From contig CM028330.1 in NCBI GenBank assembly GCA_016647705.1, forward strand, positions 52,440,897-52,504,896: a stretch of 64,000 bases of DNA. Direction: 5' to 3'. Under the pieces are notes generated by a model. It saw nothing but the letters and a program-made list of their open reading frames with translations. It did not search any database and was not told the origin of the DNA. Below are positions 12,194-24,979 of the stretch, one piece after another (the stretch's first letter is position 1; the number at the start of each line of letters is the position of its first letter). Source of the DNA: Eucommia ulmoides (lineage: Eukaryota; Streptophyta; Magnoliopsida; Garryales; Eucommiaceae). The translations under genes and the position numbers were made by a program.

Positions 12194-15100
12194 TTAGGCA
12201 AAGTATTTCTTTACAGAATCCGAGTTTAGGGGCTCGGGAAATACATCACCATCCATTTCCTGGAGAATCAACGCTCCACCGCTCAAAGCCTTATGAACAA
12301 TAAAAGGACCTTCCCAATTTGGTGCGAACTTACCCTTAGCTTCATTTTGGAAAGGAAAGATTTTCTTCAATACTAACTCACCGACCTTGAAGACTCTAGG
12401 GTATACCCGTTTATCATGAGCTCTAGTAATCCTCTGTCTGTAACACTGTCCGTGGCATATCACTGTCAGCCGCTTTTCATCGATTAAACAAAGTTGGTCC
12501 AACCGTTGTTGTACCCATTCAGTTTCATCAAGCTCGGCCTCTATGAGCACTCGTAGAGATGGAATTTCCACCTCGACTGGTATCACCGCTTCTGTGCCAT
12601 AAACCAGAGAATAGGGGGTTGCCCCTGTCGAGGTCCGAACCGAGGTTCGGTAAGCCATCAAAGCATATGGCAGCATATCATCCCACTCTTTATAATTGTC
12701 AATCATCTTCCAGAGAATTTTCTTTATATTTTTGTTGGCGGCTTCCACTGCTCCATTCATTTTTGGACGGTAAGGCGCTGAGTTTTTGTGTTCGATCTTG
12801 AACTGCTGACATATTTTCTGTATTTCTGAACCCTTTAGGTTTTTAGCATTGTCGGTTATCAATGTTTGCGGCAAACCGTATCTTGACACAATATTTTCTT
12901 TGATGAATCGAGCTACTATCTTTTGAGTCACTCGGGTTAAGGAAACGGCTTCTACCCACTTGGAAAAATAATCAATTGCCACCAGGATAAAGCGATGACC
13001 ACTCGGCGCCTTAGGGGTAACTTCCCCAATAACGTCCATACCCCACATTGAGAAGGGCTATGGGGCCGCCAAGCAATGAAGGTGCGAAGGTGGGACATGG
13101 ATTTGATCACCATGAATCTGACACTTATGGCATCTTCGAACAAACTGCACGCAGTCGCTTTCCATCGTTAGCCAAAAATGACCGGTCCTCAGGATCTTCT
13201 TGGCAAGCATGAAGCCGCTTATGTGAGGTCCACATATGCCACCATGGACCTCTTTCATCAACTGGATGGCCTCTTCGACTCCAGCACATCTCAACAGGCC
13301 CATGTCAGGGGAGCGTTTGTATAGTGTCTCCCAGCTTAGGAAGAATTGGCCTGCTAACCTCCGGAGAGTTTTTCGGTCAACACTTGATGCCCCTTCCGGA
13401 TACTCCTGATTTTTCAGAAAGTTCTTTATGTCATGGTACCACGGGTCTTTGGCTGGCTCAGATTCAAGCTGGCAGCAGTGGGCCGGTCGGCGTTGAACTC
13501 GGATCACCACCGGAATGATATCATCATCCTCTCGAGTGATAGATATCATAGATGCCAAGGTAGCTAAGGCATCGGCGAAGTCATTTTTTAGCCTCGGTAT
13601 GCTTTCAAATTCTATTATTGTAAATTGCTCACACAACTCCAGGAGGTGATTGTTATAGGCTATCAAGGTCGGATCTCTCGTGGCATATTTATCCATCACC
13701 TGATTGATTATCAGCTCAGAATCTCCGAACACTAGCAATTCTTTGATTTTCATATCGACAGCCAGCTGGAGTCCCAGAATACAGGCTTCGTACTCAGCTC
13801 GATTATTTGTGCTCTGGAACTTCAACTTGGAAGCCACTGGATAATGCTGTTTGCCCGGAGAAACTAGAACGGCTCCGATTCCAGCCCCTCGAGAGTTCAC
13901 TGCTCCATCAAAATACATTTTCCAAACTGTTTCCTCATTTTCTTCATCCACCGCATGAATCGACTCGTCAGGGAATAGCGTCTCAAGAGGCTGGTTATCC
14001 GTTTGAGCTGGACAACTAGCCAACTGATCTGCTATCGCCTGACCCTTCACTGACTTTTGGGTCTTGTAGATGATATCGAACTCCGTCAGCAGCATCTGCC
14101 ATTTTGCAACTTTCCCTGAGAGAATCGGCTTCTCGAAGATGTATTTTAAGGGATCCATCCTGGCTATCAAGTAGGTAGTCAGTGGGAGCATATAATGGCG
14201 CAGTCTTTGAGTAGACCAAGCCAATGCACAACAGGTCCTCTCCAGTAAGGTATAATTTTCCTCATACTTCATGAAGTGCTTGCTGAGGTAGTAGATGGCT
14301 TGCTCCTTCTTTCCAGATTTATCGAGTTGCCCAAGAATAGCTCCCATGGAGGAGTCGAGAACTGACAAATATAGTAATAACGGAACCTTCTCCCGAGGCG
14401 GCACTAGAACGGGAGGGTTCGTTAGATAGACTTTAATTTTCTCCAAGGCATTCTGGCAATCTGCATTCCATCGCCCGTCACTTTCTTTTCGAAGTAGCTT
14501 GAAGATTGGCTCACAAGTGGCAGTGAGTTGGAAGATGAATCGGGTTATGAAATTTAATCGCCCCAGAAAACCTCGGATTTCTTTCTCATTTCTCGGTGGC
14601 GGCATCTTACGAATGGCCTTCGTCTTTGCAGGATCAATCTCGATTCCATGGCGATTTACCATGAAACCAAGAAGTTTTTCGGAAGCCACCCCAAATGCGC
14701 ATTTTGCTGGATTGAGCTTGAGCTGGTACTTTCGAAGTCTGTCGAACACCTTTTTCAAATGGCAGAGATGATCCTCGTTCTCCTGTGATTTAACGATCAT
14801 GTCATCTACATATACCTCCATCTCCTTGTGCATCATATCATGAAAGAGGGTCGTCATTGCTCTTTGGTATGTTGCCCCGGCATTTTTGAGACCGAAAGGC
14901 ATCGCCCTATAGCAAAAGACTCCCCATGGTGTAATAAAGGCTGTCTTTTCTCGATCTTTCTCATCCATCAGAATCTGATTATAGCCAGAGAACCCATCGG
15001 CGAAAGAATAGAGCTTTCGCCCCGCAGTATTGTCGATGATGATGTGAATGTTTGGCAGTGGAAAATCATCTTTTGGACTCGCCCGGTTGAGATCACGATA

Positions 15101-15662
15101 GCCCACGCAGACTCTGATTTTTCCTGAGGACTTTGGCACGGGAACGACATTTGAGAGCCATTCACTGTAGTTACAGACTTCAATAATTCGGGCATTGAAT
15201 TGCTTCACGATCTCCTCCTTGACCTCGAGGCTGACAGCGGGCCTCAGTTTCCTCAATTTTTGTTTGACTGATACACTCCCCGGCTTTAGCGGCAGCTTAT
15301 GGGCCACGATACTCTTGTCCAGTCCTACCATGTCATCATAGGACCAGGCAAAGATATCTTGGTAGGAAATTAAGAGCGTTGTCAACTCTTTCTTTTCCAG
15401 AGTCATGAGGGCTGATCCAATCTTTACTTCCTTCAACTCTTCCGAGGTCCCCAAGTTTATCAACTCGGTCTCATTGTTACTGGGAATCGGCTTGTTCTCG
15501 AACTCCGTGAAAGCTTTTCGGATCTCACCATCGTCTAACTGGCAAGAGTCATCTTCTGCTTCCACTCCCATCGGGTTATGGTCTGGTTCTGCATTGAAAT
15601 CATACTTATCGCACTCTAGCTCAGTTATATCGCATGCATTATACACTGGTGTTTTAGACATC
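12194..15662 (-). pseudogene. pol: Tat pol: RT, RNase H, archaeal-type RNase H, integrase (one internal stop)
   Basis: Reverse transcriptase, RNase H and integrase of the Tat/Ogre element, in one frame. The RT has a DGFSGYNQI motif and catalytic YVDD at 14801-14812. A retroviral-type RNase H follows, then a second RNase H of archaeal type (YFDGAVNSRG ... RAEYEA ... DSELI), typical of the Tat lineage. The integrase has a His/Cys zinc site (CHKC) and catalytic D, D, E in MWGMD, ITDNAKN and GAVEAANK. A single in-frame TAG at 13058-13060 falls just before the MWGMD core, where related elements carry Trp. The 5' boundary at 15662 follows a strong splice acceptor (TATGCTTTCAG). An unspliced reading would start upstream at 15685. 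Confidence 0.9.
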
Positions 15663-15816
15663 CTGAAAGCATAAAATTTAAACATTTAAACCATATGTCG
15701 GATAAAACAGAATTGCATTCATTAAATATAAAAAACCATTACAAAGCAAAATCCCTTTCCATCTAGAAGGCAAGGTGGATGGAGGGATGACCAACAGAAA
15801 ATCTCCCTAAGTTTAC
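15663..15816 (-). other. Predicted intron between protease and RT
   Basis: On the minus strand a donor CG/GTAAAC (first intron base 15816) and an acceptor TTATGCTTTCAG (ending 15663) bound a 154-nt segment. Splicing joins the frame read after the protease to the pol frame and removes an in-frame TAA at the donor. Ogre-type elements are known to splice an intron at this place. The exact sites are inferred. Confidence 0.75.
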
Positions 15817-18800
15817 CGAAACGCCTGGCGAATTGGGAGAGAACAAGAATCCCAATTCTGCAGCTTTTCTTTTCCCTTGGTTCGAATACCAGACCCATGA
15901 CTTGGCCCTGCCTCGTCTCTCATGATTACATTCACAGCTTCCTTGATCATTACTCTCTCAGGGTGCAACTTGAATCCTGCGGTCTCCTTCCCTTTGTTGA
16001 GGGTTTCTGCTGGACAGGGGAAAGTGACCCGGATATGCGGAATTTTCATTGGCTGCTTTTGTCGGCTCGTATCCCAATCTGAATCTCCCCTTCTTCTCCT
16101 TGACTTCTATCGGTTTTGTAATTCCGTCTAGATTCTTGCCCAAACCTTTCCCGGGAATGCAACCCCGAGACTTCATTTCTTTAGCAACGAAGGCCACAGT
16201 GTTAGACAGTGATGGTGTCATCTCGTGTCCTCCTTCCTTCACAAAGGTAGCATTCGCAACGTCGAACACGTGATAGGAGGCTTCAATCTTCTCTTTCTCC
16301 TTTCCGTCATCTGTTAACGGGACATGCCGACTTATCGCTTGATGGAAAGATATGATATCTGAATCAGCCCTGATCACGTACAGTGTGTCATTAATGATAA
16401 ACTTGATCTTCTGATGTAGAGATGAAGGCACTGCCCCAGCGTTATGGATCCATGGCCTCCCCAACAACAGGTTGTACGAAGCAGGTATGTCAAGCACTTG
16501 GAACTTCGCATTGAACTGTATTGGACCAATTTCAATTGGCAGGTCAATTTCTCCAACACTATCTCTCTTAGCCCCATCGAATGCTCGGATAACCGTCTTA
16601 GACGATCGAACCTGTGATAGATCTATCCCCATTTCTTCCAGGGTCGATAAAGGACAGATATTTAGTGCCGATCCATTGTCAATCAGCACCCGAGCTATGA
16701 ACATTCCATGGCTTTCGACCGTGATATTCAAAGGCTTGTTGTGACCTGTTCCATCATCATCCATCTCGTCATCTGTGAAAGTGATGGTGTTAGATCCTAG
16801 GACCTGCTCGACCAGAGTGACAAACTTCTCTGGAGAGATCGTGCTAGGCAAGTGGGCTTCATTTAGGACTTTCAGCAGTGCCTGTCTATGTACTTCTGAG
16901 GATAGGAGTAGTGAGAGCATCGAGATTTGTGCCGGTGCTTTGCTGAGTTGCTCCACTATCTTGTATTCTGAATTCTTCATTGCCTTTAGGAAGTCGTGAA
17001 CCTCCAGTTCTGACACTGGCTTTTTCAGGGCCCCTCTTGGTTCCCTTACAGAAATCCTGATCAAATCCTGTGGCGTATACACTCTTCCAGACCGAGTGAT
17101 TCCACTGGTTTCTCCTGCTGAGATTGACAATTCTTCTCCTTCTCCTGTTTTAGCGACGATCTCATAATTCCACGGAACCTTATTGAGATTTTCCACCATC
17201 TTTTGGATTGGGAAAGACAAAACTAGAGATTTCTCCAGTTTTTGGGCTACCCTTTCTAGATGTAATTCGAACCCTCCGTAGAGAACCTCCGGGTGTAAAT
17301 AAACACCACCGATATCGATCACATCAACTTCTTCTTCGACCTCCTCTGTGAAAATTAGATTGACGCCACTTCCTGAGGAGGCGTGTTCAGGCAACGGATT
17401 TTGCTGACAATTTGGCGTACCGGCCTCAGGTTTTTTAGGAAATGTGATGGCTCCGGTCCGTATAAACTCCCGAATTTTGTCTTTTAGCTGAAAGCATTGC
17501 TCAGTCGCATGTCCTCTGGTTCCCGAGTGGTATTCACAGAAAGCATTTGAAGAAGCTGCTTTACTCCCAGGTTTAACTTCGTAGAATGAAAGGGGCGTCA
17601 GCATCCCCTGCTTCAAACAATTCCGGTACAACTCGGTGATCGAGACCGGAAGGTCTTGTAGCTCTCTGTTGTCATTCTGAAAATTTTCCCCAGTAGCATG
17701 AGGTAGAAGGTCTTGGTGGTATTGGGTTCCTAACCTTAGAGTGCGGTTAGGAATTTGAGGTGGGGTGTTCGGGCGTGGTTGATAGGTATGGTAAGAGGGT
17801 GTTGGGTAGGCTTGAGGGTAATATTGGGGAATGTGGTTTTGATAAGGGGGAGGTACATTTTGGTAATAGCGGGGGAGACTTTGGGAATAGGGTTGGTTTT
17901 GAGGATAATTTTGGTTTTGACGATTTTGAGGAGGGTAGTTGTGATATTGGTTGTTCTGGTTCGGGTAGTTCTGGGGACAAGAAGCTTGGGGGTAGTTCTG
18001 GTAATGGGTTTGCCGAGGGGAAACGACAACAGCTACTTCATTTTCTTTCATCTTTGGCGGGGTTGACCTTTTCGTCAGATTGGATTGGGCCCCTTCAATT
18101 TTTCCGCTCCTTATTCCTTCTTCCGTCACCTCGGCCTGTTTGATCGCATCGCCGAAAGAAACCACTGCTATGCTCGAGAGATCTCGATAGAACGGCGGTG
18201 ACTGAATTGACTTGAATATCTCTAACTGAGCCTCCTCGCTCAGCTTAGGGACAACTTTGGCAGCCTCTTCCCTCCAACGAGCAGTATACCTCCGGAAACT
18301 TTCGTCTTTACTTTTCAGTATCTGGTAGAGGGTATTGCGGTCTGGCGCGGCATCCCTATTGTACACATATTGCTCACAGAAGGCCTCTACCAGATCTTCA
18401 AATGTTTTAATCTGTGATAGCTCCAGGGTCATGTACCAGTTGAGAGCCGACCCTTTTAACGATCTCCGAAACATCTTTAGGCAAAGGTCTTCGTTCCGAG
18501 CATGAATTCCTAACTCCTCTTTGTAAATGCTGACATGCCATTCTGGAGGGCCAGTGCCATCATATTTTGTGAATTCTGGAACCACAAAATTTTCCGGGTA
18601 CACAATCCCGGGTGGTGCTGACAACTCCTTGTACGTCGCTTTCCTGGACGGCTTCGCCTTTTGCCATTCTTCCATAGTTTTCTCCAATTTCTCCATTTTC
18701 AGAAGCCAAGCCGGTGGAGGGCCATTCTCTTCTTTGTTTTCAGTTTCAATGACCGGGGCCAGTTGGCTATCATTTGAATTGTTTGGTGGAGCAACGACCC

Positions 18801-19296
18801 TCTCCGGGTGAATGAGGATCTGCGGGGCGGCGGGGGCCGAGCCCTCTGGCGAGGCCTGATAGACATGCCCCTAGATGGGATATGTCAGAGCTCCATAGGC
18901 GAAAGGATGAGGGCCCATCTGAGGTCCATAGTAGACCGGTACTGCAAAGTTCGGGCCGACGTGGTTCGGATTCGGCCCTGAGTTCTCCATCCCAATACTT
19001 GCAGGGTTTCCATTTGGGGATTCAGTCACAGGAGTCCCGTTGGATGGAGGAATAGGCACCTCCTGAGGTCGGCTAAGTTCATTGATCTTTTTCATCAACC
19101 TGTCAATAGTTTCCAGCATCTGAGCTATCTGGGTCGTTCGGGGAGATTCGGGATTGCTTTCTGATGTCATCCTGGAATGAGTCTGTGCTCGACTGCGTGT
19201 AAAGATCGGACTTCGAAAGGGGGGAACTGGATTTGTTTTTCTGGGACCAATTTTCTTTGTCTTGTCCTTTTCTTTTTCACCTACAAAAAAAATCAT
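15817..19296 (-). pseudogene. gag-pro: Tat gag-protease with G-patch (one stop, one frameshift)
   Basis: Capsid and aspartic protease polyprotein. The frame runs from 19296; a likelier start is the ATG at 19168-19170. It contains a retrotransposon gag domain (around WHVSIYKEELG and LNWYMTLE), a Pro/Tyr/Gln/Asn-rich stretch, the protease motif VLIDNGSALN, and a G-patch (IPGKGLGKNLDG). A TAG at 18871-18873 interrupts the frame; sequence on both sides stays in the same frame. After the G-patch the natural frame continues one base over, so a run of four A (minus strand, 16057-16060) probably gained a base. Unrepaired, the first frame stops at 15958. The last part leads into the predicted donor at 15816. 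No extra ORF precedes gag, unlike some Ogre elements. Confidence 0.85.
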
Positions 19297-19839
19297 TTTT
19301 TTAGTTCACGTGGGTCTTAGGTGGCCTTAAAGCCCTTTCTAATTCGAAGATTTCAATTTCGATAACGACTAATTAAAACAAATGATGGTACATGAAATTT
19401 TTTTATTTTATTTATTTATATATATATATTTTATTTTTATTTTTTTTGTCGTTCCCTACCGATATTGAAAACTTTGAACTTGTTTGGTGTGCTTTTTTTT
19501 TTTTTTTTAGGACTTCCCCAGACGTCATAAATCCATTAAGTACAAAAACCCCTTTCTCGTCTTGTATCATAGAATCCTGAGGGGATAATATGGATACAAG
19601 ACAGTTTTGTTTTTGTCAGAGGATTTATAACGATATAAGGGCCTGAGAGAAAATAAGGAGAAAAAAAAATAAAAATATATATATATATATATATAAAAAA
19701 AATAAACAAAAAATGATATATAAAAAAAAAAAAAATCACAACTTATTTACTGAATTGAGAGAAAAAATAAAACAAAATTTAACATTCGGACTTTAGATTA
19801 GTTGGACTTATTCAGACATATTGGGCTCGACCCTCAGCC
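19297..19839 (-). other. Tat 5' untranslated leader
   Basis: About 540 bp between gag and the primer site. AT-rich with TA repeats (19419-19430, 19675-19694). No gene seen. Confidence 0.5.
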
Positions 19840-19859
19840 GATCCCCAGCGGAGTCGCCA
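19840..19859 (-). promoter_or_regulatory. tRNA-Arg-type primer-binding site
   Basis: On the minus strand TGGCGACTCCGCTGGGGATC begins two bases after the 5' LTR end. It is complementary to the 3' end of a plant tRNA-Arg of the ACG/TCG type (one position apart from the tRNA-Arg(ACG) I recall). It does not match the tRNA-Arg(CCT) gene in this window. Confidence 0.75.
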
Positions 19860-20279
19860 ACTGAACGCGCCCCGATTTTTCAGAGAAAATCAAAAAAATA
19901 TATATATAGATATATGCCTATATATGCTTGGCGCTGGTAAAACGAGAAGGGTTTTTAAAAACGTCGATTTTCTCATTAAAATATACTTAAGCCTGTTTTA
20001 GAAAAAAGGAGTTGCCACCTAGCATTGGGTTTAAATGATGTGCTAGGTCACCATATTTTTCTTTTTTTTTTTTGAAAATAATTTAAAAAATGTGGCTTAA
20101 GTAAAATTTGACTCCAAAAATAACATGGTCTGACCCCAGATTCGTTTAAAGAGTTCGGGGGTCAGTTACGCTCGGGGAAGGAGTCAAGCACCCCAAGACG
20201 CCCGTCCAAAGACGGTACCTTATCCGATTAAGTCCAATTAGAATTTAAATCCGAATGTTTTTATTTTATTTTTAAATCC

Positions 20280-21350
20280 TCCTTATATACACATATACAC
20301 ATACCCACACATTGAGGGAAGTGATCTCCCTTCTAAACCTAGGCCGTTCTGATGGAAGGCTGGGAATTTTTCACCTCATCTTGTTAGCACATTATATTTA
20401 ATATGAGTTAAAGAAAACACACGCACGCACACATTGAGGGGAATAATTTCCCTTCTAAATTTAAACCGTTCAAATGGAAGGTTGGAAATTTTCCACCTCG
20501 TATAGTTAGCACATTATATTTAATACAAATTAAATAAAACACCCGCACACACGCATCGAGGAGAGTAATTCCCTTCTAAATTTTAGCCATTCAAATTGAA
20601 GGTTGGGAATTTTTCACCTCGTATTGTTAGCACATTATATGTAATACAAATTAAATAAAACACCCGCACACACGCATCGAGGAGAGTAATTCCCTTCTAA
20701 ATTTTAGCCATTCAAATTGAAGGTTGGAAATTTTCCACCTTGTATTGTTAGCACATTATATTTAATACAAATTAAATAAAACACCCGCACACACGCATCG
20801 AGGAGAGTAATTCCCTTCTAAATTTTAGCCATTCAAATTGAAGGTTGGGAATTTTCCACCTCGTATTGTTAGCACATTATATTTAATACAAATTAAATAA
20901 AACACCCGCACACACGCATCGAAGGGAGTAATTCCCTTCTAAATTTTAGCCATTCAAATTGAAGGTTGAGAATTTTTCACCTCGTATTGTTAGCACATTA
21001 TATTTAATACAAATTAAATAAAACACCCGCACACACGCATCGAGGAGAGTAATTCCCTTCTAAATTTTAGCCATTCAAATTGAAGGTTGGGAATTTTTCA
21101 CCTCGTATTGTTAGCACATTATATTTAATACAAATTAAATAAAACACCCGCACACACGCATCGATGAGAGTAATTCCCTTCTAAATTTTAGCCATTCAAA
21201 TTGAAGGTTGGGAATTTTCCACCTCGTATTGTTAGCACATTATATTTAATACAAATTAAATAAAACACCCGCACACACGCATCGAGGAGAGTAATTCCCT
21301 TCTAAATTTAGCCATTCAAATTGAAGGTTGAGAATTTTCCACCTCGTTTT
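20280..21350 (-). repeat. Tandem repeat of about 120 bp in the 5' LTR, first copy (about 9 units)
   Basis: Same unit as in the 3' LTR array; a shorter array of three units lies at about 22325-22650. Copy number differs between the parts of one LTR. Confidence 0.85.
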
Positions 21351-21468
21351 ATTTACTCAAAAAAAATAAAAATAAATAAATAAAAATAAAAGAAAATAAA
21401 AAGTAATAAATAAATAAATAAATAAATAATAAAGGAAGAAAAAAAAAAGAAAAAAAAAATCTAATTTA

Positions 21469-21906
21469 TGCCGAGATGTACAAGAATAACTCATCTCCCC
21501 TTCTCGGTATGCCAAGTAAGGGAGCCGAGGAAAAGTATTTCTTGAGTTCTTGGAAGGCTATCTCACATTCCTCGGACCATTTGGAGTTTTTACTACCTCT
21601 AAGAACTTTGAAGAAAAGAAGACATTTTTCAAAGGAACGGGAGATGAATCAGTTGAGCGCTGCCAGTGTCCCTATTAGCATCTGGACTTTTTTTTTTGTG
21701 CGGGGTGAGGCCATTTTGAGCATGGCATCAATCTGGTCAGGACTAGCATCAATACCGTGTTGGGACACCATATATCCGAGGAACTTGTTTGCCGAGACTC
21801 CGAATGTGCACTTGCTAGGGCTGAGCTTCATGAGATGGGCTCCGAGCTTATTAAAGCAGGCCTGGAGATGCACAATATTATTTTGAGCTCGGTTGTTCTT
21901 CACCAG
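21469..21906 (-). pseudogene. Reverse transcriptase fragment of a second Ty3/gypsy element
   Basis: The minus strand encodes an RT thumb-like segment, with KLSPSKCTFGVSANKFLGYM and later HGIDASPDQI, followed by RNase H-proximal sequence interrupted by stops. The resident pol has a similar but clearly different segment (LNPAKCAFGVASEKLLGFM), so this comes from another Tat-lineage member. It lies between two LTR pieces and lacks any primer site or ends of its own. Confidence 0.8.
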
Positions 21907-22997
21907 TGAACGCGCCCCGATTTTCCAAAGAAAACCAAAAAATATATATAGATAGATATATGTTTATATACTTGGCGCTGGTAAAATGAGAAGGGTTAAA
22001 AACATCGATTTTCTCATTAAAATATACTTAAGCCTGTTTTAAAAAAAGAAGTCGCCACCTAGCATTGGGTTTAAATGATGTGCTAGGTCACCATATTTTT
22101 CTTTTTTGAAAATAATTTTAAAAAAATGGCTTAAGTAAAATTTGACTCCAAAAATAACATGGTCTAACCAGAGATTCGTTTAAAAAGTTCGGGGGTCAGT
22201 TACGCTCGAGGAAGGTGTCAAGCACCCCAAGACGCCCGTCCAAAGACGGTACCTTATCCGATTAAGTCCAATTAGAATTTAATTCCGAATGTTTTTATTT
22301 TATTTTTAAATCCTCCTTATATACACATATACACATACACACACATTGAGGGAAGTGATCTCCCTTCTAAACCTAGACCGTTCTGATTGAAGGTTAGGAA
22401 TTTTCCACCTCATATTGTTAGCACATTATATTTAATACAAATTAAATAAAACACCCGCACACACGCATCGAGGAGAGTAATTCCCTTCTAAATTTAGCCA
22501 TTCAAATTGAAGGTTGGGAATTTTCCACCTCGTATTGTTAGCACATTATATTTAATACAAATTAAATAAAACACCCGTACACACGCATCGAGGGGAGTAA
22601 TTCCCTTCTAAATTTAGCCATTCAAATTGAAGGTTGGGAATTTTCCACCTCGTTTTATTTACTCAAAAATAAAAAATAAAAAAATAAATAAAAAGAAAAA
22701 GAAAATAAAAAGTAATAAATAAATAAATAAATAAATAAATAATAAAGGAAGAAGAAAAAAATCTAATTTACAAAAAAAATTAGTATAATAACAACTTAAA
22801 AAATAAGAGTAAGATTTACAACAGATGAAAATTTACTACCTTCTTGGAGATTTTTCTTATTCAAAATTACAATAAAATGAAAATAATATTATTTTCTTCA
22901 AAATTTTTCTCCAGATTTCCCCTCTCCCTTACAAAAATTCCTCTCAAAAAATTTATTCCCCTCAAAATCCTCCCTCTTCTCCAAAACATCCTTCATC

Positions 22998-23005
22998 TAT
23001 TTATA
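22998..23005 (-). promoter_or_regulatory. TATA box of the Tat 5' LTR
   Basis: TATAAATA on the minus strand, 481 bases into the LTR. It would drive the element's genomic RNA, with the tandem-repeat array in its leader. Confidence 0.7.
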
Positions 23006-23491
23006 GGAAAAAAATGTGAAACTTGCCGACAAAAACAAAAAGTAGGAAAAATAATAAAAAAAGGGTGGGTGCACCGAAATTCGGTGCACCCACCAGCTTT
23101 TGGGTGTACTGAATTCGGTGCACCCAAAAGCAGGGGGGAACACCCCCCTGCTGGCCGCATGTGCGGCCAGACCACTGGTCGCACCAGCGACCTTTTTGCA
23201 GCCCCCCCCGGCGTTCGATCCAGGTCTCTCTCGTTCTCGTCTGTTTCTTGTCCATTTTGTTCCGAATTAACGCGTTTTTATTCCACTTCGAAAAATCTAC
23301 AAAACCAAAAAAAAAAAATCAATTACTAATATTTAATTTACTTAAGAGATTAATAAAACTTAATTTAGCAGTATTAAACCGCATAAATACGGTACAATCA
23401 AAACAAAATAAATAAAAAAAAAAAAAAAGGTAACTATAAAATAAAGTATAATTTTTTGCGAGGCGGTAAAAAATGACATGTCTACAGACCC

Positions 23492-24979
23492 CAATTCGGA
23501 TTAGATGATTGGGTATTTGCATATTACTCACAGTATGAGCTATAAAGGGCGTGTTTATTTCATTTTGAGAATATTATTCTTTGTTGAATCCCATACCACT
23601 TGTGTTACCTAATCCTGAACTAAGGTTTTCTTTTGAGACTGAGTTGGGCCCATTGAGTTTTCAACTTTAGGACTCTTGTTTGATGTTGGACGTGTTGAAT
23701 TCTACATTGATGTTGGGTCTTAACCCGATATTCGTTCGTTGTAGTTCATCAGAAGTCCACCTTGCGCCTAATAAGAAAGTCGACGTTCATTTGATAAAGT
23801 CAAAAGGCGGCAACGAGGTGGTGGCGACGTTCAGGTGGTATGGCAAAAGGGATTGAAATTAAGGTTAGGAGTTTTGACACTAAGTACCCCAGAAATTTAA
23901 CTAGAATCTCACTTGTTCCAAGTAGTTTCAATTTAAACGTATGAGATGTCTTATTAACTTTATATGTTCTTTTTTAAAGTGCAATGAATTGAAACTAGTA
24001 AGAAGGGTTAATTACACAATTAACCCCTAAAGTTTAGAAGTTGTGTAAATTTGGTTGTTTTGATTACTGTCCATATGGTTGTTTGATTGATGTATTTGAT
24101 GGTTAGAAATCTTAAAGTGGATCGACTCCTTATATTTCTATTTGTTGTTATTGTGAAATATTTACATGATGAGTAACATGATTGAGAAAATTATATTCTT
24201 GTTTTGCTTTGGTAATCTGATGGAAGCTAAATTAAATAGAACACTATTGAAAAATAGTCGTAGATAATCAGATGTATGATATGTATTCAAAAAATTTAGT
24301 GATTTAAGTATGATGTTAATAACTTATTTGGTTATTACGAAAATGAGATATTTCATTTTTCGAATTTGGGTTATGTTTGGGACAATATATTTGTATTTTG
24401 GAATGGAGGAAAAATACTGAGTTATTTTTGTACAATTTCTCATGGATTTCTTCTTGTATTGTCTGAGTCTTAATGTGTTTAATGAGTCATATACATATTC
24501 TGATAGACTTGTTGGGCCATTAATTAGTTATTAATTAACAAGCCTTATAGAATTACTAATATGAATAAATTATTCATGAACATATGAGAAGGTCTTGAAT
24601 CGAAAACACTATCATTATGACTATAATATCTTGGTAGGAATCCAAATTTAAGCTCATTATATAGATATTGATTTTGTGTTTAGGTCTATGTAATATCTCA
24701 GCCAACTGGACTTTCTTAGTTACAACTTTCAGCCTTTGAGGTTCATATTAAGGAGCTCATAAAACACTAATTATAATTAATTATAATTTTTTAATTTTCA
24801 AGCTCTTAATTTTTTATTCTATATAGAGACTAATTTAATAGTTAGTTTCTAAGTGCAATAAAATTGTTGTTCAAATTCTTGAAACTATAATTGATCGTTG
24901 ATCACTGAAAGTACATTTTGTAACGTACTTCATCTTGTTTTGATCATATGCATATATGTCGCTAATATACACTATTGTG
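23492..24979 (+). other. Non-coding internal region of the LARD, right part
   Basis: Continuation of the copia-type LARD after the Tat insertion. No gene recognised. Confidence 0.5.

Larger units (their letters stand above)
8370..23486 (-). mobile_element. Ty3/gypsy LTR retrotransposon, Tat/Ogre lineage
   Basis: A 15.1-kb element flanked by 5-bp duplications GACCC (8365-8369 and 23487-23491). Read on the minus strand: 5' LTR, tRNA-Arg-type primer site, gag-protease with G-patch, a likely intron, RT, RNase H, a second archaeal-type RNase H, integrase, a 3' untranslated region with tandem repeats, polypurine tract, 3' LTR. The dual RNase H, tRNA-Arg primer and intron between protease and RT are hallmarks known for Tat/Ogre elements. 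Two in-frame stops and one frameshift disable this copy, and the 5' LTR is rearranged. It lies inside the copia-type LARD, so it inserted later than that element. Confidence 0.9.
19862..23486 (-). repeat. Rearranged 5' LTR of the Tat element
   Basis: 3625 bp against 2313 for the 3' LTR. It is built from an LTR-inner part with about nine 120-bp units (19862-21468), a foreign RT fragment (21469-21906), and a second, self-contained LTR copy from its inner end to its outer end with three units (21907-23486). The outer end touches the GACCC duplication. LTRs are identical at integration, so the change came later. Confidence 0.8.
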
